This document shows positions 47,740 through 59,584 of a stretch of 64,000 nt of DNA, piece by piece; positions within the stretch are counted from its first letter, which is position 1, and the number at the start of each line of letters is the position of its first letter. The stretch is taken from contig NC_053043.1 in assembly GCF_003473485.1 (NCBI RefSeq), forward strand, positions 2,738,001-2,802,000, read 5' to 3'. Source of the stretch: Medicago truncatula (taxonomy: Eukaryota; Streptophyta; Magnoliopsida; Fabales; Fabaceae). The translations under genes were made by a program, and so were the position numbers. The notes under the pieces are model-generated. The model had not been told where the DNA came from. It searched no databases and was given only the letters and a program-made list of their open reading frames with translations.

Positions 47740-48545
47740 ATTTAACTATCTTGTTCTTTTAGTAGCTCATTTTGCAGTCATACACTTTTAGTGAAAGTTT
47801 CTTACGAACATCATCATTTTTATGTTTTGACACACATCTCTCCAAATCAATTTCTCTCGTGATTTTGTTGTGGTTTGTATCCCTTTCTCACACGCAAATT
47901 AAGAACTAGTATGGCATATGGTCATTTTAAATTGGCTATGCGTAATCATATTAATTTGCATCTTAAAGAATCCACATTCCACATGAAAGCTTTGAAATGA
48001 AAATGAGAGTAAATGCTTCAAGCTTTGTAGCATGATCACATCTCTTGGTCAGTTCGAAGCACAATTCAAAAACAACATCAAAATTAAGATCATTGGATTA
48101 GGTGCAGTCGGGACAGGCGCAATCAAGATGCGGTCAACATCTCAGAACCGTGATTTTATTTTTTCAGATCATTGGTCATTTGGGGGTTTGTTTGTATTCG
48201 CTAAAAATTGTTTTATTTGTTCAAGTAATATGGCGAAACACTAGTGAGGAGAGGACCCTCTTTTTTTTGTCAACATTGGTCCATTGAGTCTTCCTCTTCC
48301 CTTATAATATGTTGATGATTGTTTTACATATGCCCCCTGCATTCCCATAAAATCCCCTTAAAATATCACTTAAGATAATAAGAGTTTATTAGTATTAGTT
48401 GGTTAGTTATATTATTAGTTAAAATTAGTTACTTAATAAGTTAGTATAGTCGAACCCTATAAATTAAATATGCTTCAAATAATATTCTTCTAAAAAAAAT
48501 GTTCAGATATGGATTGAACAACTGAGGAGCCCCCTCCAAGCAATT
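47740..48545. other. Intergenic DNA; no gene recognised
   Basis: Small frames at 48032-48287 have no domain. Nothing else stands out. Confidence 0.4.
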
Positions 48546-48893
48546 ATCTAAGACCATGTCCAATGGTTGTGTTGAATGGGACTTTCAACATGTGATGAAG
48601 CTCCAATGGGATGTTGAATGGTGTTGAGAGATGACATGGAAGAGAGAAGTGTTGAACACATTCAACATTGTTTAACCACCTGCCACAGGGACACGCGGAA
48701 GCAAACCGTTGGCCAAGCATGGCGCGAGTGTGCTGCAGGAGAGGCGGAGAGAGAAAATTCTTTGTGGATAATGGATGACACGTGGCTGATTTTGATTGGT
48801 TGTCTGGATTTTTATCATCTTAATAATTTCAACTCAATTATACTCGAAATTTTTATTTTTATTTTTTTACCAAAATTCATGATTTTTTTTCTC

Positions 48894-48901
48894 TATAAAT
48901 A
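48894..48901 (+). promoter_or_regulatory. TATA box of the Harbinger element
   Basis: TATAAATA, 122 bp before the ORF1 ATG at 49023. Confidence 0.55.
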
Positions 48902-49022
48902 GAGACTTGGTTTATTTGATTTGGACACGGAAAAAAAAAAAAAAAAGTTTTTCACTATCTCCATCTTATTATTATTTTTCTATTACCAAACTAAGTGAAG
49001 TTTTAATCTTATTTTTAGTGAA

Positions 49023-49600
49023 ATGGATCTCAATAATAATCATTTCAACACCCAAAATTATTCTAATTATCCATTTAACTACGAAAATCCCAACAATTAT
49101 CCAAATCGAAATCAATTTTTCAACCAACGTCTTCAAAACATACCTAATTTTGATTTTACACCAAATTTCAACCAGCCATCCTCTGTTCCAAACTTTCATG
49201 CATATTATGGATCTATGATGAGATATCCATCTCAAACACCTCCGTTTAATGGTTATATGCCAATGGAGAATGAAAATTTTCCCAGTGTTGGTGCATCTCA
49301 ATATCCTGAATTTTCAACACAAATAACTCCTGGTGGCATGGCAGTTGCTAATGAAATCACTCCAAATCTAGAAGATTCAACTCCTAAGAGTAAGAAAAGT
49401 AAGGAACCTGCATGGAACACTCAACAAAATTTGGTGCTAATTAGTGCATGGATTAAATATGGAACAAGCAGTGTTGTCGGGAGAAACCAGAGAGAAGAAA
49501 CATATTGGGGTAAATTGCTGAGTATTGCTCATTCGATTCTCCCCGCGATCTAGTTGCATGCCGAAACCGTTTTAATTATATGAGCAAAGTAATAAATAAA
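49023..49600 (+). pseudogene. Harbinger ORF1, Myb/SANT-like DNA-binding protein, truncated
   Basis: The ATG at 49023 opens an Asn/Pro/Phe-rich N-terminus (MDLNNNHFNTQNYSN) followed by a Lys-rich patch and the start of the SANT-like domain: PAWNTQQNLVLISAWIKYGT, then GRNQREETYWGKLL. The frame stops at 49553, but a neighbouring frame carries on as SPRDLVACRNRFNYMSKVIN to about 49597, so a frameshift lies near 49530. The C-terminal part expected in full-length relatives is absent. In Harbinger transposons this protein binds the element and helps bring the transposase to it. Confidence 0.75.
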
Positions 49601-49601
49601 T

Positions 49602-50577
49602 AGATAAAGAAGGTATATCACCGTTAGCAAAATGTACCACAACAATGCGAATGTTAGCATATGGTGTGGCAGCAGATACGGTTGATGAATACATCAAAAT
49701 AGGAAGTAGTACAACATTGGAGTGCTCACTTAGATTATGCAAAGGAGACATACGATTGTATGAGCAAGTGTACTTGAGAGCACTAATCCAAGATGACCTG
49801 CAAATAATACTACATGTTAGTGAAATGCGGGGATTCCTAGGGATGATCAGGAGTATTGACTGCATGCACTGGAAGTGGAAAAATTGTCCTAAAGCATGGG
49901 AAGGTCAATTTACCAAGGGGGATAAGGGAACCACCACAGTTATTCTTGAAGCAGTTGCATCTCATGATTTATGGATCTGGCATGTCTTTCTTAGATGCCC
50001 GGGAACGTTGAACGATATAAACGTTCTAGACCGGCCACCAGTGTTTGATGATGTGGAACAGGGAAAGGCTCCAAGAGTGAATTACTTTGTGAATCAACGT
50101 CCCTATAATATGACATACTATCTAGCTGATGGTATCTACCATTCTTATCCAACTTTCGTCAAATCAATTAGACTTCCTCAAAGTGAACTCGATAAGTTAT
50201 TTACAAAACATCAGGAGGGATGTCGGAAGGACATCGAACATGCTTTTGGAGTGCTTCAAGCTCGATTTAAAATCATCTGTGAACCGGCTCGCTTGTGGGA
50301 CATAGCCGATTTGGGTATCATCATGAGGTCATGCATCATATTACAAAATATGATTGTTGAGGATGAACGAGATACATATGCTCAACGTTGGACCGATTTT
50401 GAGCAACCTAGGGGAATTGGATCTAGTACAATGCAACCATACTCGACCGAGGTGTTACCAGCTTTTGCAAATCATGTGCGTGCTAGATTTGAGTTGCGTG
50501 ATCCAGATGTTCATCACGAATTGCAAGTAGATCTAGTGAAACACATATGGACAAAGTTTGAAATGTATCGTGATTGA
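49602..50577 (+). CDS. Harbinger transposase (DDE_Tnp_4), N-terminally truncated
   Basis: From about 49610 the frame reads GISPLAKCTTTMRMLAYGVA and runs open to the stop at 50575-50577, with the first ATG at 49645. The DDE residues are visible: MIRSIDCMHWKWKNCP (first D), TYYLADGIYHSYPTF (second D) and CRKDIEHAFGVLQARF (E). WEGQFTKGDKGTTTVILEAV and NDINVLDRPPVF are family signatures. About 310-320 residues remain; the N-terminal 50-100 residues normal for plant PIF/Harbinger transposases are missing, removed by the deletion after ORF1. The catalytic core itself looks intact. Host-domesticated relatives (ALP1-like) exist, but the flanking ORF1 and inverted ends argue for a transposon. Confidence 0.8.
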
Positions 50578-50944
50578 AGATGATTTGTATCGTACTAAAT
50601 AAATTACTTGTGTGTTGTATGCTTAGTTTGTTGTATTGCATTTTAAGTTAAGAAAATAAAAATAAATTATTTTATAAAATTTTGTTTTTCCAAAAATACT
50701 AAAAAATAAATAGTTAATTGTATTATTTTAATTTAATTATAATCGATAATTTTATGTAATTATAAAAACAAAAATTAAATAAGAATAAGAAATAAAAAGT
50801 GGTGGGGTTGAATGAAAAATTATTAGAGAGAGTAAAAGTTAAATAGGTGTTGAATAAGAGAGAGAAAATGATGTAGAATGTTAGGAATTGAAAAAGTGGA
50901 CGTAGAAGGGCGTTGAAAGAGAAAATCATTGGATGGTCCAATTT

Positions 50945-52305
50945 GCTTGATCTTTCCACATTGATGTATCGACGGGTCCACAAGACCACAAGTAGCAAAA
51001 AGAATACAAAAGAAATATAAAAAGCTCACAAATTTTGTCTTTCACTGTTCAATGCCCCAAGGAGAAAATACCAACCTCTAAAATAAATCCACCTACTTAG
51101 TCAGAGAGAGTAAATCGAGCAAACCTCAAGAGCCACAATTACGTACCCACAGAATTCATTGATCACTGGCTTTGTGAACGCGTGTCCTTATGTGAGGCTA
51201 GCTACCCTTTACCAAATTGCTTCCATTAAAGATGAGTCTTGTTAACAAATGTCTTCAAACATAAATTTCTAATGATAAAATTATTATTTTAAAAAGTTAA
51301 ATATTTTGATTTTTAATACTATAAATACACATATTTTAATAAAATCTTACTATTTTAGATGCTATCAAACACTCATTGACATTTTCCATAAATAAAATTC
51401 AAGTCCAATATTTAGCAAATTTTGGTGAATGTACTAATTTTTCTTTTCAAATGCATAGTGAGAGAATTAAGTGCATGAGAAAGGGTAACGCCTAACCTTT
51501 AGAATGTCAGCAAAGAGGATAATATATTCAAAAAATATAGTATAGTCTTATTTGATGTGATAAGCTCTGTGTGCTTAGCAAGCAAGCCACTTCAACAATT
51601 ATCCTCTACACCCAATTCTCAATCTAGAAGGAAAATCTCAAAATTAAAGCTTGGTACCAAATTTATGATGACATAATTATATTATTTTTAACGTGTTTCT
51701 TTTATCGGATATCGGAGTTAATCATATTTAAAATATTCAGACATTAAATGTGGATATAAGTTTGAGTGATTGAGTTTCACATCAATTATAAATGAATAAA
51801 ATGTTGAATATATAAGCGGCTTATACTAAATATCTTAATATTTTCGGTAGATATGTAATGTCCCTCTCTATCTTTTGAAGCATTGATTTATTATTATTCT
51901 TGACACTTGATCATACCCCAACAAAACTCGTTGTTGCTCTTGACTCTCCCACGGCCTCCCCAACACACTTCCACTTTTACTAAACTGCAACCTAGTTGAT
52001 GTCATAATCATTTGTCACTAGTTTTGGTCTAGCTGTAATTATCACTACTACAATTAGTTATAAAAACTTATATCCTATTTAACTCATGATCAGGAAATGA
52101 CGGTCATCAAACAAACCAAGACATAGTAACCAACTTGTTTGACTCCAAGTCATAAACAACTACGTAGTTTTCTTCCCTCACTTGGTCAACTTTATCCACG
52201 TAGGAGTGAGAAAACAAATCCATTGATTAAAAAAGAAAAACAGGTGGTTTCAATAGTAGCAAGTTGCCCCACTATATTTCATTTCTTTTTATTTTGGCCT
52301 CAAAA
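50945..52305. other. Intergenic DNA; no gene recognised
   Basis: AT-rich. Small frames have no domain. The last 300 bp are probably the promoter of the B-box gene. Confidence 0.45.
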
Positions 52306-52311
52306 TTTGGT

Positions 52312-52320
52312 TATATAAAT
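52312..52320 (+). promoter_or_regulatory. TATA box of the B-box gene
   Basis: TATATAAAT, about 57 bp before the ATG at 52377. Confidence 0.6.
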
Positions 52321-52376
52321 AATTGCGAGCCTTTGTGTAAGACAATATAAAACATAACATTTTCAAGGTTGATGAG

Positions 52377-52745
52377 ATGAAGAAGAAATGTGAGTTGTGC
52401 AAAAGTCCAGCAAAGTTGTTCTGTGAATCAGATCAAGCAAGCCTTTGTTGGGAATGTGATGCTAAGGTTCACACTGCAAACTTCATAGTCACAAAGCATC
52501 ACAGGTTTCTTCTCTGCCATATTTGTCAATCTTTAACACCTTGGCATGGCACTGGACCCAAGTTTGTACCCACTATCTCCCTTTGTAACCACTGTGTTGC
52601 TGTTACCAACAACAATGATGAAGATAATGATCAAGATGATGATGATGATGATACTGAGGATGATGATGAAGAAAATCAAGTGGTTCCATGGAAATCTACA
52701 ACTCCACCACCAGTTTCTTCTTGTTCTTCAAATAGTGCAAACTAA
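52377..52745 (+). CDS. B-box zinc-finger protein, very short (122 aa), BBX28/29-like N-terminus
   Basis: Residues 1-45 form one B-box: CELCKSPAKLFCESDQASLC, WECDAKVHTANF, with the C-x2-C-x8-C-x2-D-x4-C-x2-C-x3/4-H-x8-H ligands present (KHHRF). A second Cys cluster, LLCHICQSLTPW...CNHC, follows as in BBX28/29 of Arabidopsis. Then come an acidic run (Asp/Glu/Asn, residues about 78-100) and a Ser-rich end. There is no CCT domain and no PFVFL tail. Family relatives are about 200-240 residues, whereas the true microproteins BBX30/31 are about 120. Such short B-box proteins act by binding longer BBX/CONSTANS partners in light and flowering control. Whether this is a genuine microprotein or a BBX28-type gene cut short is open. 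Confidence 0.85.
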   Translation: MKKKCELCKSPAKLFCESDQASLCWECDAKVHTANFIVTKHHRFLLCHICQSLTPWHGTGPKFVPTISLCNHCVAVTNNNDEDNDQDDDDDDTEDDDEENQVVPWKSTTPPPVSSCSSNSAN

Positions 52746-53094
52746 TGCTACCAACTAGTATAAATATATTTCCTGTAATTTTTCTTCCTCTCTTCATTTT
52801 TCTTGTGTGCTAAATTAATTTGAGGATTTTTGTTTTAGATTCATAGATTGGTAAGTAACAAAATTAGTTTCTAGTTTATGTGATGTAATAATCAATATAT
52901 CCACTCTCTCTTGTAGTAAATGCTTTCATTCATACATTGGTGTTTTTCATTTCCTTCTTCATGTGAAATAATCTAGTTAATATGTATGTGCTTTGTTACA
53001 TGCACCTTAGCAATCACATGCTTATCAAAAGTATAATGCTAATTGCATAACAAAAGCTAGGGACTATTAAAGTATTACCAAATCAAGTCATTTT

Positions 53095-53170
53095 GTCCTC
53101 GTGAGCTTAGTTCAGTTGGTAGAGATAATGTATAATATATGCAAGATCTGAAGTTTAATCCTCGACCACA
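53095..53170 (+). mobile_element. Truncated SINE (tRNA-derived head)
   Basis: GTGAGCTTAGTTCAGTTGGT followed by AGAG gives a pol III A box (TTAGTTCAGTTGG), and 'gaagtttaatcctcgacc' a decayed B box. An A9 run ends it at 53169. This is the 'GTGAGCTTAGCTCAGTTGGT' SINE head common in legumes. Confidence 0.7.
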
Positions 53171-54964
53171 AAAAAAAAATCAAGTCCTTTTCATATGGCA
53201 CTGCATGTTTTATATGACTGCTTGATTTGAGAAAAAGTTAAATCCTAACACAGTTTGTGTTTTCTCAATGACAAACAGACTCTACTATTGATGATTTTGA
53301 TTTACTACTTGATTTGTAAATTATGAAGGGCCACAACTATTATAGTAGAACATATAATCTTGCGGTTCTAAATTGAAGATTGCCCCACTTGCATTAATTA
53401 TAGTACTTAAATTGACACCATGTGTTAAATTTCTATTTGATGTGATGATAACATGGCCTCTTTACACTGATTGAGGATTTTGTCTGATCTTAGATATTGC
53501 CTAAGTTTATAGTATGTAGTCGATAATCACCTGGTAACATATAAAATTGATCATATCACATAGTAGATTGGTAGGAATATTATATAATAATAGATTAAAG
53601 GACAAACACTTCTTAGTTAATGTGATTCACCAATTATAGAATAAGCTTTTGAACCTGAGAATGGGGAGGTAGGGCCAACAAATTAGACAGCACCACGTGC
53701 CTTCCATAAGCATATGTTAAACTTAATTAGTATCAAATTTGTTATCGAGATTTGAAGGAATCAAGAGGGTGGGGGTGGAAATTAAATTTGCAATAACTAT
53801 GTGGTATGATTTATTTGGAGATCATACTTCTACAAGAAACCATCTTGATAATTGATTCATCATTTATAAATTGTCTAAAACTTCAATGATGACCGTCATT
53901 GTCACATCTATACAACTACAAATTTATGGTCGTTTTTATTGCATTGTCGAAGAAGGTGGCATAATCGGTATCAATTTAGCTAAAGACATGAAAAAATAAA
54001 AATGCACATTTCATATTTGTTTTTTCTTATCACATTATAACTTAAAAGGTGGGAAATTTTTATTTTTTTACGCAAAATTAAGGTAGGAAAAATGTACATT
54101 TATTGGTGATTTAATGCTATGAGAGTACGAAGGATATACATGTGGCTGTAAGTGTATGTATGTATCCTTTTGCCAAAATTTACCACCACGGATACAAGAG
54201 ATACTTTTTGAGAAGTATGTTCTTATTCCTTGGATTTTGATCTGCTCCAAATCCATTGGTTTATCTAATTTGTCCGTGATTGTACTTTACTATCTCAATG
54301 TGTGAACCACAAAAGAAAAAAAATATTCTGCTTGTTGAAATTATAGCCATTACATTCTCTTTGGCATGGACACGTGACATGTCAAAGTCATTTCTCATCA
54401 AAGATGATAATACAAGTGCATGCATGCTTTAAGCAACGATGTAAATCATATGGAGTCTCTATCAAATTCAACACATTTTTTAGATTCATGGAAGAAGAAG
54501 AAAGAAGCAACGAATAAAGTTCTTTGTGTAGACCAAAAATTCAAAAACGAATAAATATATATGACGTTACATTGCTTGGCTATCTCATTATTTACTTTAG
54601 GTGCTTCTTTAGATATTTTCAACCACGTATATAGTTTCAAAGATGGTAATCATTGGCTGCACTCAACGTAGGTGATAGAATTTGATTAAATTGTACTCCT
54701 AAATTAAATTAAATTTGATAGGGACAAACTACTACGAGCGTGATGATATTTATCAAGTTTGAGTTTAATCATATGAAATATTGAGTTAAAGTCTTTCATT
54801 AGGTAAACTATAAGTTCACAAGGTTGACAAGAAATTAAGATGAAATATAAATTAGCAAGTACTACAATATAAAGTGGAAAAGAAAATAATGCCGTCATCA
54901 AGTGAATTGATAGAAAAATAACTCTGCAACGAAGATAAAGAAAACAATAAAGTAATTAAATACA

Positions 54965-55145
54965 AATCAAGTTGCTTGGGCTCCGATGGCATTGCAATGA
55001 GCTCCTTTCAAGGACGTATCCGAGGAATACCGAGTTCGATTTTCAGGGAAACAAGATTTGGTCAGTGCGCATGCCTCTACGCATGAGTCAGATTAGTCGT
55101 CCATCATTGATGAGTCGGAAACCGGTGCGAAAACTAAAAATAATA
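54965..55145 (+). mobile_element. SINE-like tRNA-derived fragment, second family
   Basis: 'ttgggctccgatggc' (A-box-like), 'ccgagttcgattttcagg' (B-box-like), then 'gcgcatgcctctacgcatga' and 'ttgatgagtcggaaaccgg', wording I know from dispersed legume SINEs. Followed by an A-rich stretch. Confidence 0.55.
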
Positions 55146-55954
55146 AAAACAAAATGTAAACAAATAATAGTAAATTACATCAAAAATATAACAATCAAAT
55201 GAAATATAATGTGGGATAAATCTTTTATGAGATATAACATCATTTTATGATGTACAAGTGTCAAGTGGGATAAATCTTGTATCATAGATAAATTTGTTTA
55301 TATCATTGAATCAGCAAATTACATTATTAGATCAAATGAAATATAATGTGATTATTATTAATCTAATGCTAGAAAATAAACTTGTTTATAGACTATGGTG
55401 CAAGACTATTTCACATGTGCGCATTGGAGTATTGGGCAAAGACATGAATCTAAATTGAAAACAAAAACAAAATGTAAAAAACTAATAAGAAATGTGTACG
55501 AATAATAAAGAGATGAAGGAAACATGACAAAAGAGTGGATTTACTTTTATCAACCAAAAAAAGGTGTGGAATTACAAAAGATAAAGAGGATTTGATATGA
55601 AAACAATTAACCATAAACACCTGAGACATTAAATCAACGTCCTCACGTTGAGAAAAGATAATGTTTAGGGTGTGCTTGTTTTAAAGTTACTACAATCATT
55701 TCTGGGAAAGTGAGCTTAGTTATTTTCTTATGTTCAATAAAATTTTTAAAAAAAATGTTCCTTAAAAAAAGTTATAAAAAATTGTTCTTTCAAGTGTGGA
55801 AGAGCAATAATAAGAAAGTATCATTCAAGAGGCCAAAAATGAGCTCAAGAAACTTTAAGACAAAACCAATGGAAATTTAAAGACAAACAAGAAACAAAAA
55901 AAGAATAAGAAAAAGCACACTCAAATAGGAATGCCAAAATGTTAAGTCTTCTAA

Positions 55955-57000
55955 ATATAAGGACCCCCCTCCTAGTTATTCTCATTCCTCAATTAAATAT
56001 TTCAAATGTTTAGGAAGAGGTCACATAACATCAAATTGCCCTAATAAAAGGTCTATGATTTCATTAGGCAAAGATTTGTATGAAACTGTTTCCTCTTCAT
56101 CTCATTCTTCTTCACATTCATCTTCAAGTGACAATGAAATTGAATGGGAAGTAACTCCTGTTGAAGGGTATCTTCTTATGGTTAGAAGACTCATTGGAGT
56201 CCAGATTAAAGATAATGATAATTCTCAAAGGGAAAATATTTTTCATACTAGATGCCTAGTTAGTGAAAAAGTCTGATGTTTGATAATTGATAGTGGTAGT
56301 TGTACAAATGTGACTAGCACTAGATTAGTCATAAAACTTGGTTTGAAAACAACCCCACATCCACAACCTTATTAGCTTCAATGGTTAAAGGAAAATGTGG
56401 AACTTTTAGTAGATAAACAAGTTTTAGCATTATATTGGCAAATATTATGTGATGTAGTGCCTATGAAAGTCGGCCACATCTTGTTGGGGGCGGCCTTGGC
56501 AATTTGATAAAAATGTTTTTCATGATAGAAAAGCCAACACTTTCACTTTTGTACATGAAAAGCATAAAGTAACTCTTTTACCTCTAGTTCGAAAGAAATT
56601 TGTCATGATTAAATGGCTTTGAAACTAAAAAGGGAAAAAAAGACTAAAGAACAAAGATGCAAATCCATCATGCATTCTAATGAATCAAGTAGCCATGACT
56701 CCATACCTAGAGTTGAAAGCTTGTTTATTAGAGATCATTTGGTTAGGAAAACATTATTTATTGGTAAATCTCCATATGTTTCTTCTGATGATTTGCGTGT
56801 GACTATTGAATCTAATGTTTTGCCTAGTTCTATTGTTTGTCTCTTCAATGAATTTGTAGATGGTGTTTCCTTCTACAAGATGTTTAGGGTAAATGGAGCC
56901 TCATTTGGAGTTATGTGATATTGTACACAATGAAGCCCCCTTAGCATTTCCTGACATGCAAAAAAGTGATTTTCAAAGCAAATCTCTTGTTTAACTCTCT
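55955..57000 (+). mobile_element. Ty3/gypsy gag-protease remnant
   Basis: Broken frames read HSSIKYFKCLGRGHITSNCP (CCHC zinc knuckle), then EWEVTPVEGYLLMVRRLI..IFHTRCLV and CLIIDSGSCTNVTSTRLV (protease active site), then VLCDVVPMKVGHILLGA. This is the gag-protease junction of plant gypsy elements. Several stops. 56613-56918 (MALKLKREKKTKEQRCK start) may be the degenerate linker to RT; no RT is seen. Confidence 0.65.
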
Positions 57001-57560
57001 GTTTGCAACTCTCTAATTTTTCTCTTGCAAATCATTTCCTTCACTTTGTTAGGTTATGTTTATATTCTATTTTGCTGGGGTTTATAAGTTCATTTGTTAA
57101 GAGGCTTGCCTTGTACTGTTCCCTTCGGTTACTTTTCTGTAAGGACATACTGCATGATTTGAGTACTTCACAACATAATCTGAGTGGGTTCTATGTAATG
57201 TTGTTAAGTACTCTAAAAGGTTAATACAATTTGATATTTTAAATCTTTGATTAAAGGGAGAGTTAGAATTGCTCTTCTAGGTTCTTGGATGAACCAAATC
57301 TAGATCCTTATCAAGAGCATCTTATTCTTGTGACGGATCTGCGATTCGATCTTATTGTTCATCTTGAATGTGGCGATCGTTCTTCCCACTTGTCATCTAA
57401 TTCCATTTTGTATGTTTTCTTTCTATTCTTAGTTTGGCCATTTTTTTTAGATTTTCCTTCATTTTCTATCTCAATTTAAGCAATTTACACTTAGGTTAAA
57501 GATTATTGTGTGGTGAATCCTTACTAGATTCACATCAAGTGGTATCAAAGCCTGATTTTG
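57000..57560 (+). mobile_element. Possible LTR relic with primer-binding-site motif
   Basis: TGGTATCAAAGCC at about 57540-57552 is one change from the TGGTATCAGAGC initiator-Met site that follows plant LTRs. The preceding 500 bp could be the LTR end. No matching LTR was found in the window. Confidence 0.4.
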
Positions 57561-58165
57561 TTTAGAGAGTAAGAATTTTATATTTCTAGAAATAAAACAC
57601 AATTGCACACTTTGCTCATCTTTTAAGTACAAATTAAATTGCTTAAAAATGAATTAAAGGATAAATTTTGTATTGAAAAGATAAAGGTTTAAATTTAAGG
57701 TATTGAATATACAGTTTCAAAATTATATTTTTTATATTTGATTTTTTGGCCTTATGAACAAGTTATCATTTTTCTTGAAAGAAAGAAAAACACATACATA
57801 CACCCGAGTTGTTTAGATCAAAAGAAAGACCAAAAACCACCCTATTTTTTATGAATGAAGAAGATAAAATTTAAAGAAAAAAAATTAAATTTGTCTCTCT
57901 TAAAAATTGGATCCTACTTTTTTTTGGAAGCCAACATTCTTCTTTTTTTTGGTCGCTAAGAAGCCAACATTCTAACCTGATGATACAATCCTCTCCCATA
58001 CAAGAATACACATTTATTTCCTATGGAATGAGCTTCCAAAATTATCATAAATAAATAATAAATCATGGTAATAACTAATAAGTTCCTTAACAGCAGGATT
58101 TGGATCACATGCTACTCAACATGACTGATATTGTGTGTGTGTTTTTTTGGTAGACTGTTATTGTG
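57560..58165. other. Intergenic DNA; no gene recognised
   Basis: A direct repeat of 'agccaacattct' (57929 and 57962) around T-rich DNA is the only feature noted. Confidence 0.4.
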
Positions 58166-58169
58166 TGTT

Positions 58170-58475
58170 TTATACTACTCCGTTCTTAAATATAGAAACC
58201 TTTTGTCAAAATTGCAGAGATTAAAAAAGTTGGTTGTAGTATTAAATTTGTATATAATTACTATTGTTTTTACAATTTTATCCTTAAGAGAGAGAGTTAA
58301 TTTATGTTTTCAATATAATATTTATTGTTGATTGAGGAAAAAATGTAAAATAAATAAGGGTATGTTGGCAAAGAAATAAGTAATGTACTTGGAAATACCA
58401 AAGTGGTCTTATAAAAAGGGACAAATTATTTTTTCAAAAGAGTTTTATAATTATGGACGAGGTAATAAGTCTAAG
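58170..58475. mobile_element. Stowaway-like MITE
   Basis: TACTACTCCGTTCTTAAATA on the left and 'aattatggacgaggtaataa' on the right form imperfect inverted ends of the 'ctccgttc' family, with an AT-rich core. Confidence 0.55.
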
Positions 58476-59584
58476 TGGAGAAAAATAAAATAAAAAGGAA
58501 GATGCTAACATGTGTCTTTAAGACACAAGTTAATGTGAGTCAAAAGTGAAAATATTTTATTGTAACTAATGCATTTAAATTTAATATTTTTATTTTTAAT
58601 TAATTGAATGCACAAACTTTAATAGAATGTTTCTACTTTTAGACAGCTTAACATATGCCCTTAAGACACAAGTTAGTATGATCCAATAAAAAATAAAAAA
58701 TGAAGAGGAATGTCGAGAGAGGAAGATGATGAGAGAAATAAAGGCATATATACAATGACATCATATAATGCATCCAGATCTAGGTCCTTAAGAACATTAT
58801 TGAATGAATTTATAAAACGAAATGTTGTCTTATAAATACAATTTAAGTACTTACGAAAGTAAATAACACACACTTAATATACTATGATGTTCACATACTT
58901 TAAACACGAATATGTATTAGATACCGATACTCTATGGATACTCGCGAATACGTACTTACGAAATTATACTTATATGATACTTCACACATACATATCATAG
59001 AAAAGATGAATGTTAAAAAAGTGAGACAATATTGTGAAAGTTTAATGGAAATGTATATCATTCAATTTTAAATATGCATTAGTAAAATTGTTTCTGGAAA
59101 AACCATTTAAAATTATACTCCATGTATATGATTCAATTTCATATCCTAAATTATAAAATTTTGCATATCCGTATATCCGTATCGTATTGTACTCGCTCAT
59201 GTATCACATATCCGAACTTCATAGATACTAACTTTGTCATTAAAATTAAGGCACCTTCTTTTTTAACTCTATTGAGTTTCTCGCACACTTAACACAATTT
59301 AGATTATAAAATTTGAAAGACATAAACAACATCCAATAAAATCTTCCAAAACACGTTAAAATATATTGAATCATAGGGTGGGAAAAGTAACTCAAAAAAA
59401 TTGATTTATTTTAGAGGCATGACCTATAGCTGTAAAAAGCCCATAAACACCAAACCAAGTCATCCTCTGTAGCGGTTTACCGCGAAGACCTAGAACTCAA
59501 ATCAATCATCAATCAAAATCGAAAATCTTCGAAGATTCAAAACCCTAACCCCTCTTTCTGCAAAATCACCGATTTGTCACAGAA
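58476..59584. other. Upstream region of the CSU1-like gene
   Basis: AT-rich, no gene. 'aagacacaagttaatgtgag' (58520) and 'aagacacaagttagtatgat' (58664) form a direct repeat about 144 bp apart. The leader of the gene probably starts near 59460. Confidence 0.4.

Larger units (their letters stand above)
48550..50942 (+). mobile_element. PIF/Harbinger DNA transposon with both gene types
   Basis: A left end ACCATGTCCAATGGTTGTGT (about 48553) and a right end 'aatcattggatggtcc' (inverse GGACCATCCAATGATT, to about 50942) form imperfect inverted ends around two co-directional genes: a Myb/SANT-like ORF1 (49023) and a DDE_4 transposase (ending 50577). A TATAAATA box lies at 48894-48901. The 3-bp target duplication (TWA) typical of Harbinger was not confirmed, so the ends are approximate. 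The element is internally deleted or frameshifted between ORF1 and ORF2. Confidence 0.8.
52750..55955. other. Long intergenic DNA with two SINE-like fragments; no gene
   Basis: No coding pattern. The SINE-like stretches at 53095-53170 and 54965-55145 are listed separately. Small frames elsewhere are AT-rich chance frames. Confidence 0.45.

Noticed and set aside
48618..48902. 94-codon frame upstream of the Harbinger genes
   Set aside because: It overlaps the transposon's terminal and promoter region and has no domain.
56613..56918. 101-codon frame as an independent gene
   Set aside because: It continues the gypsy gag-protease remnant and has no own domain.
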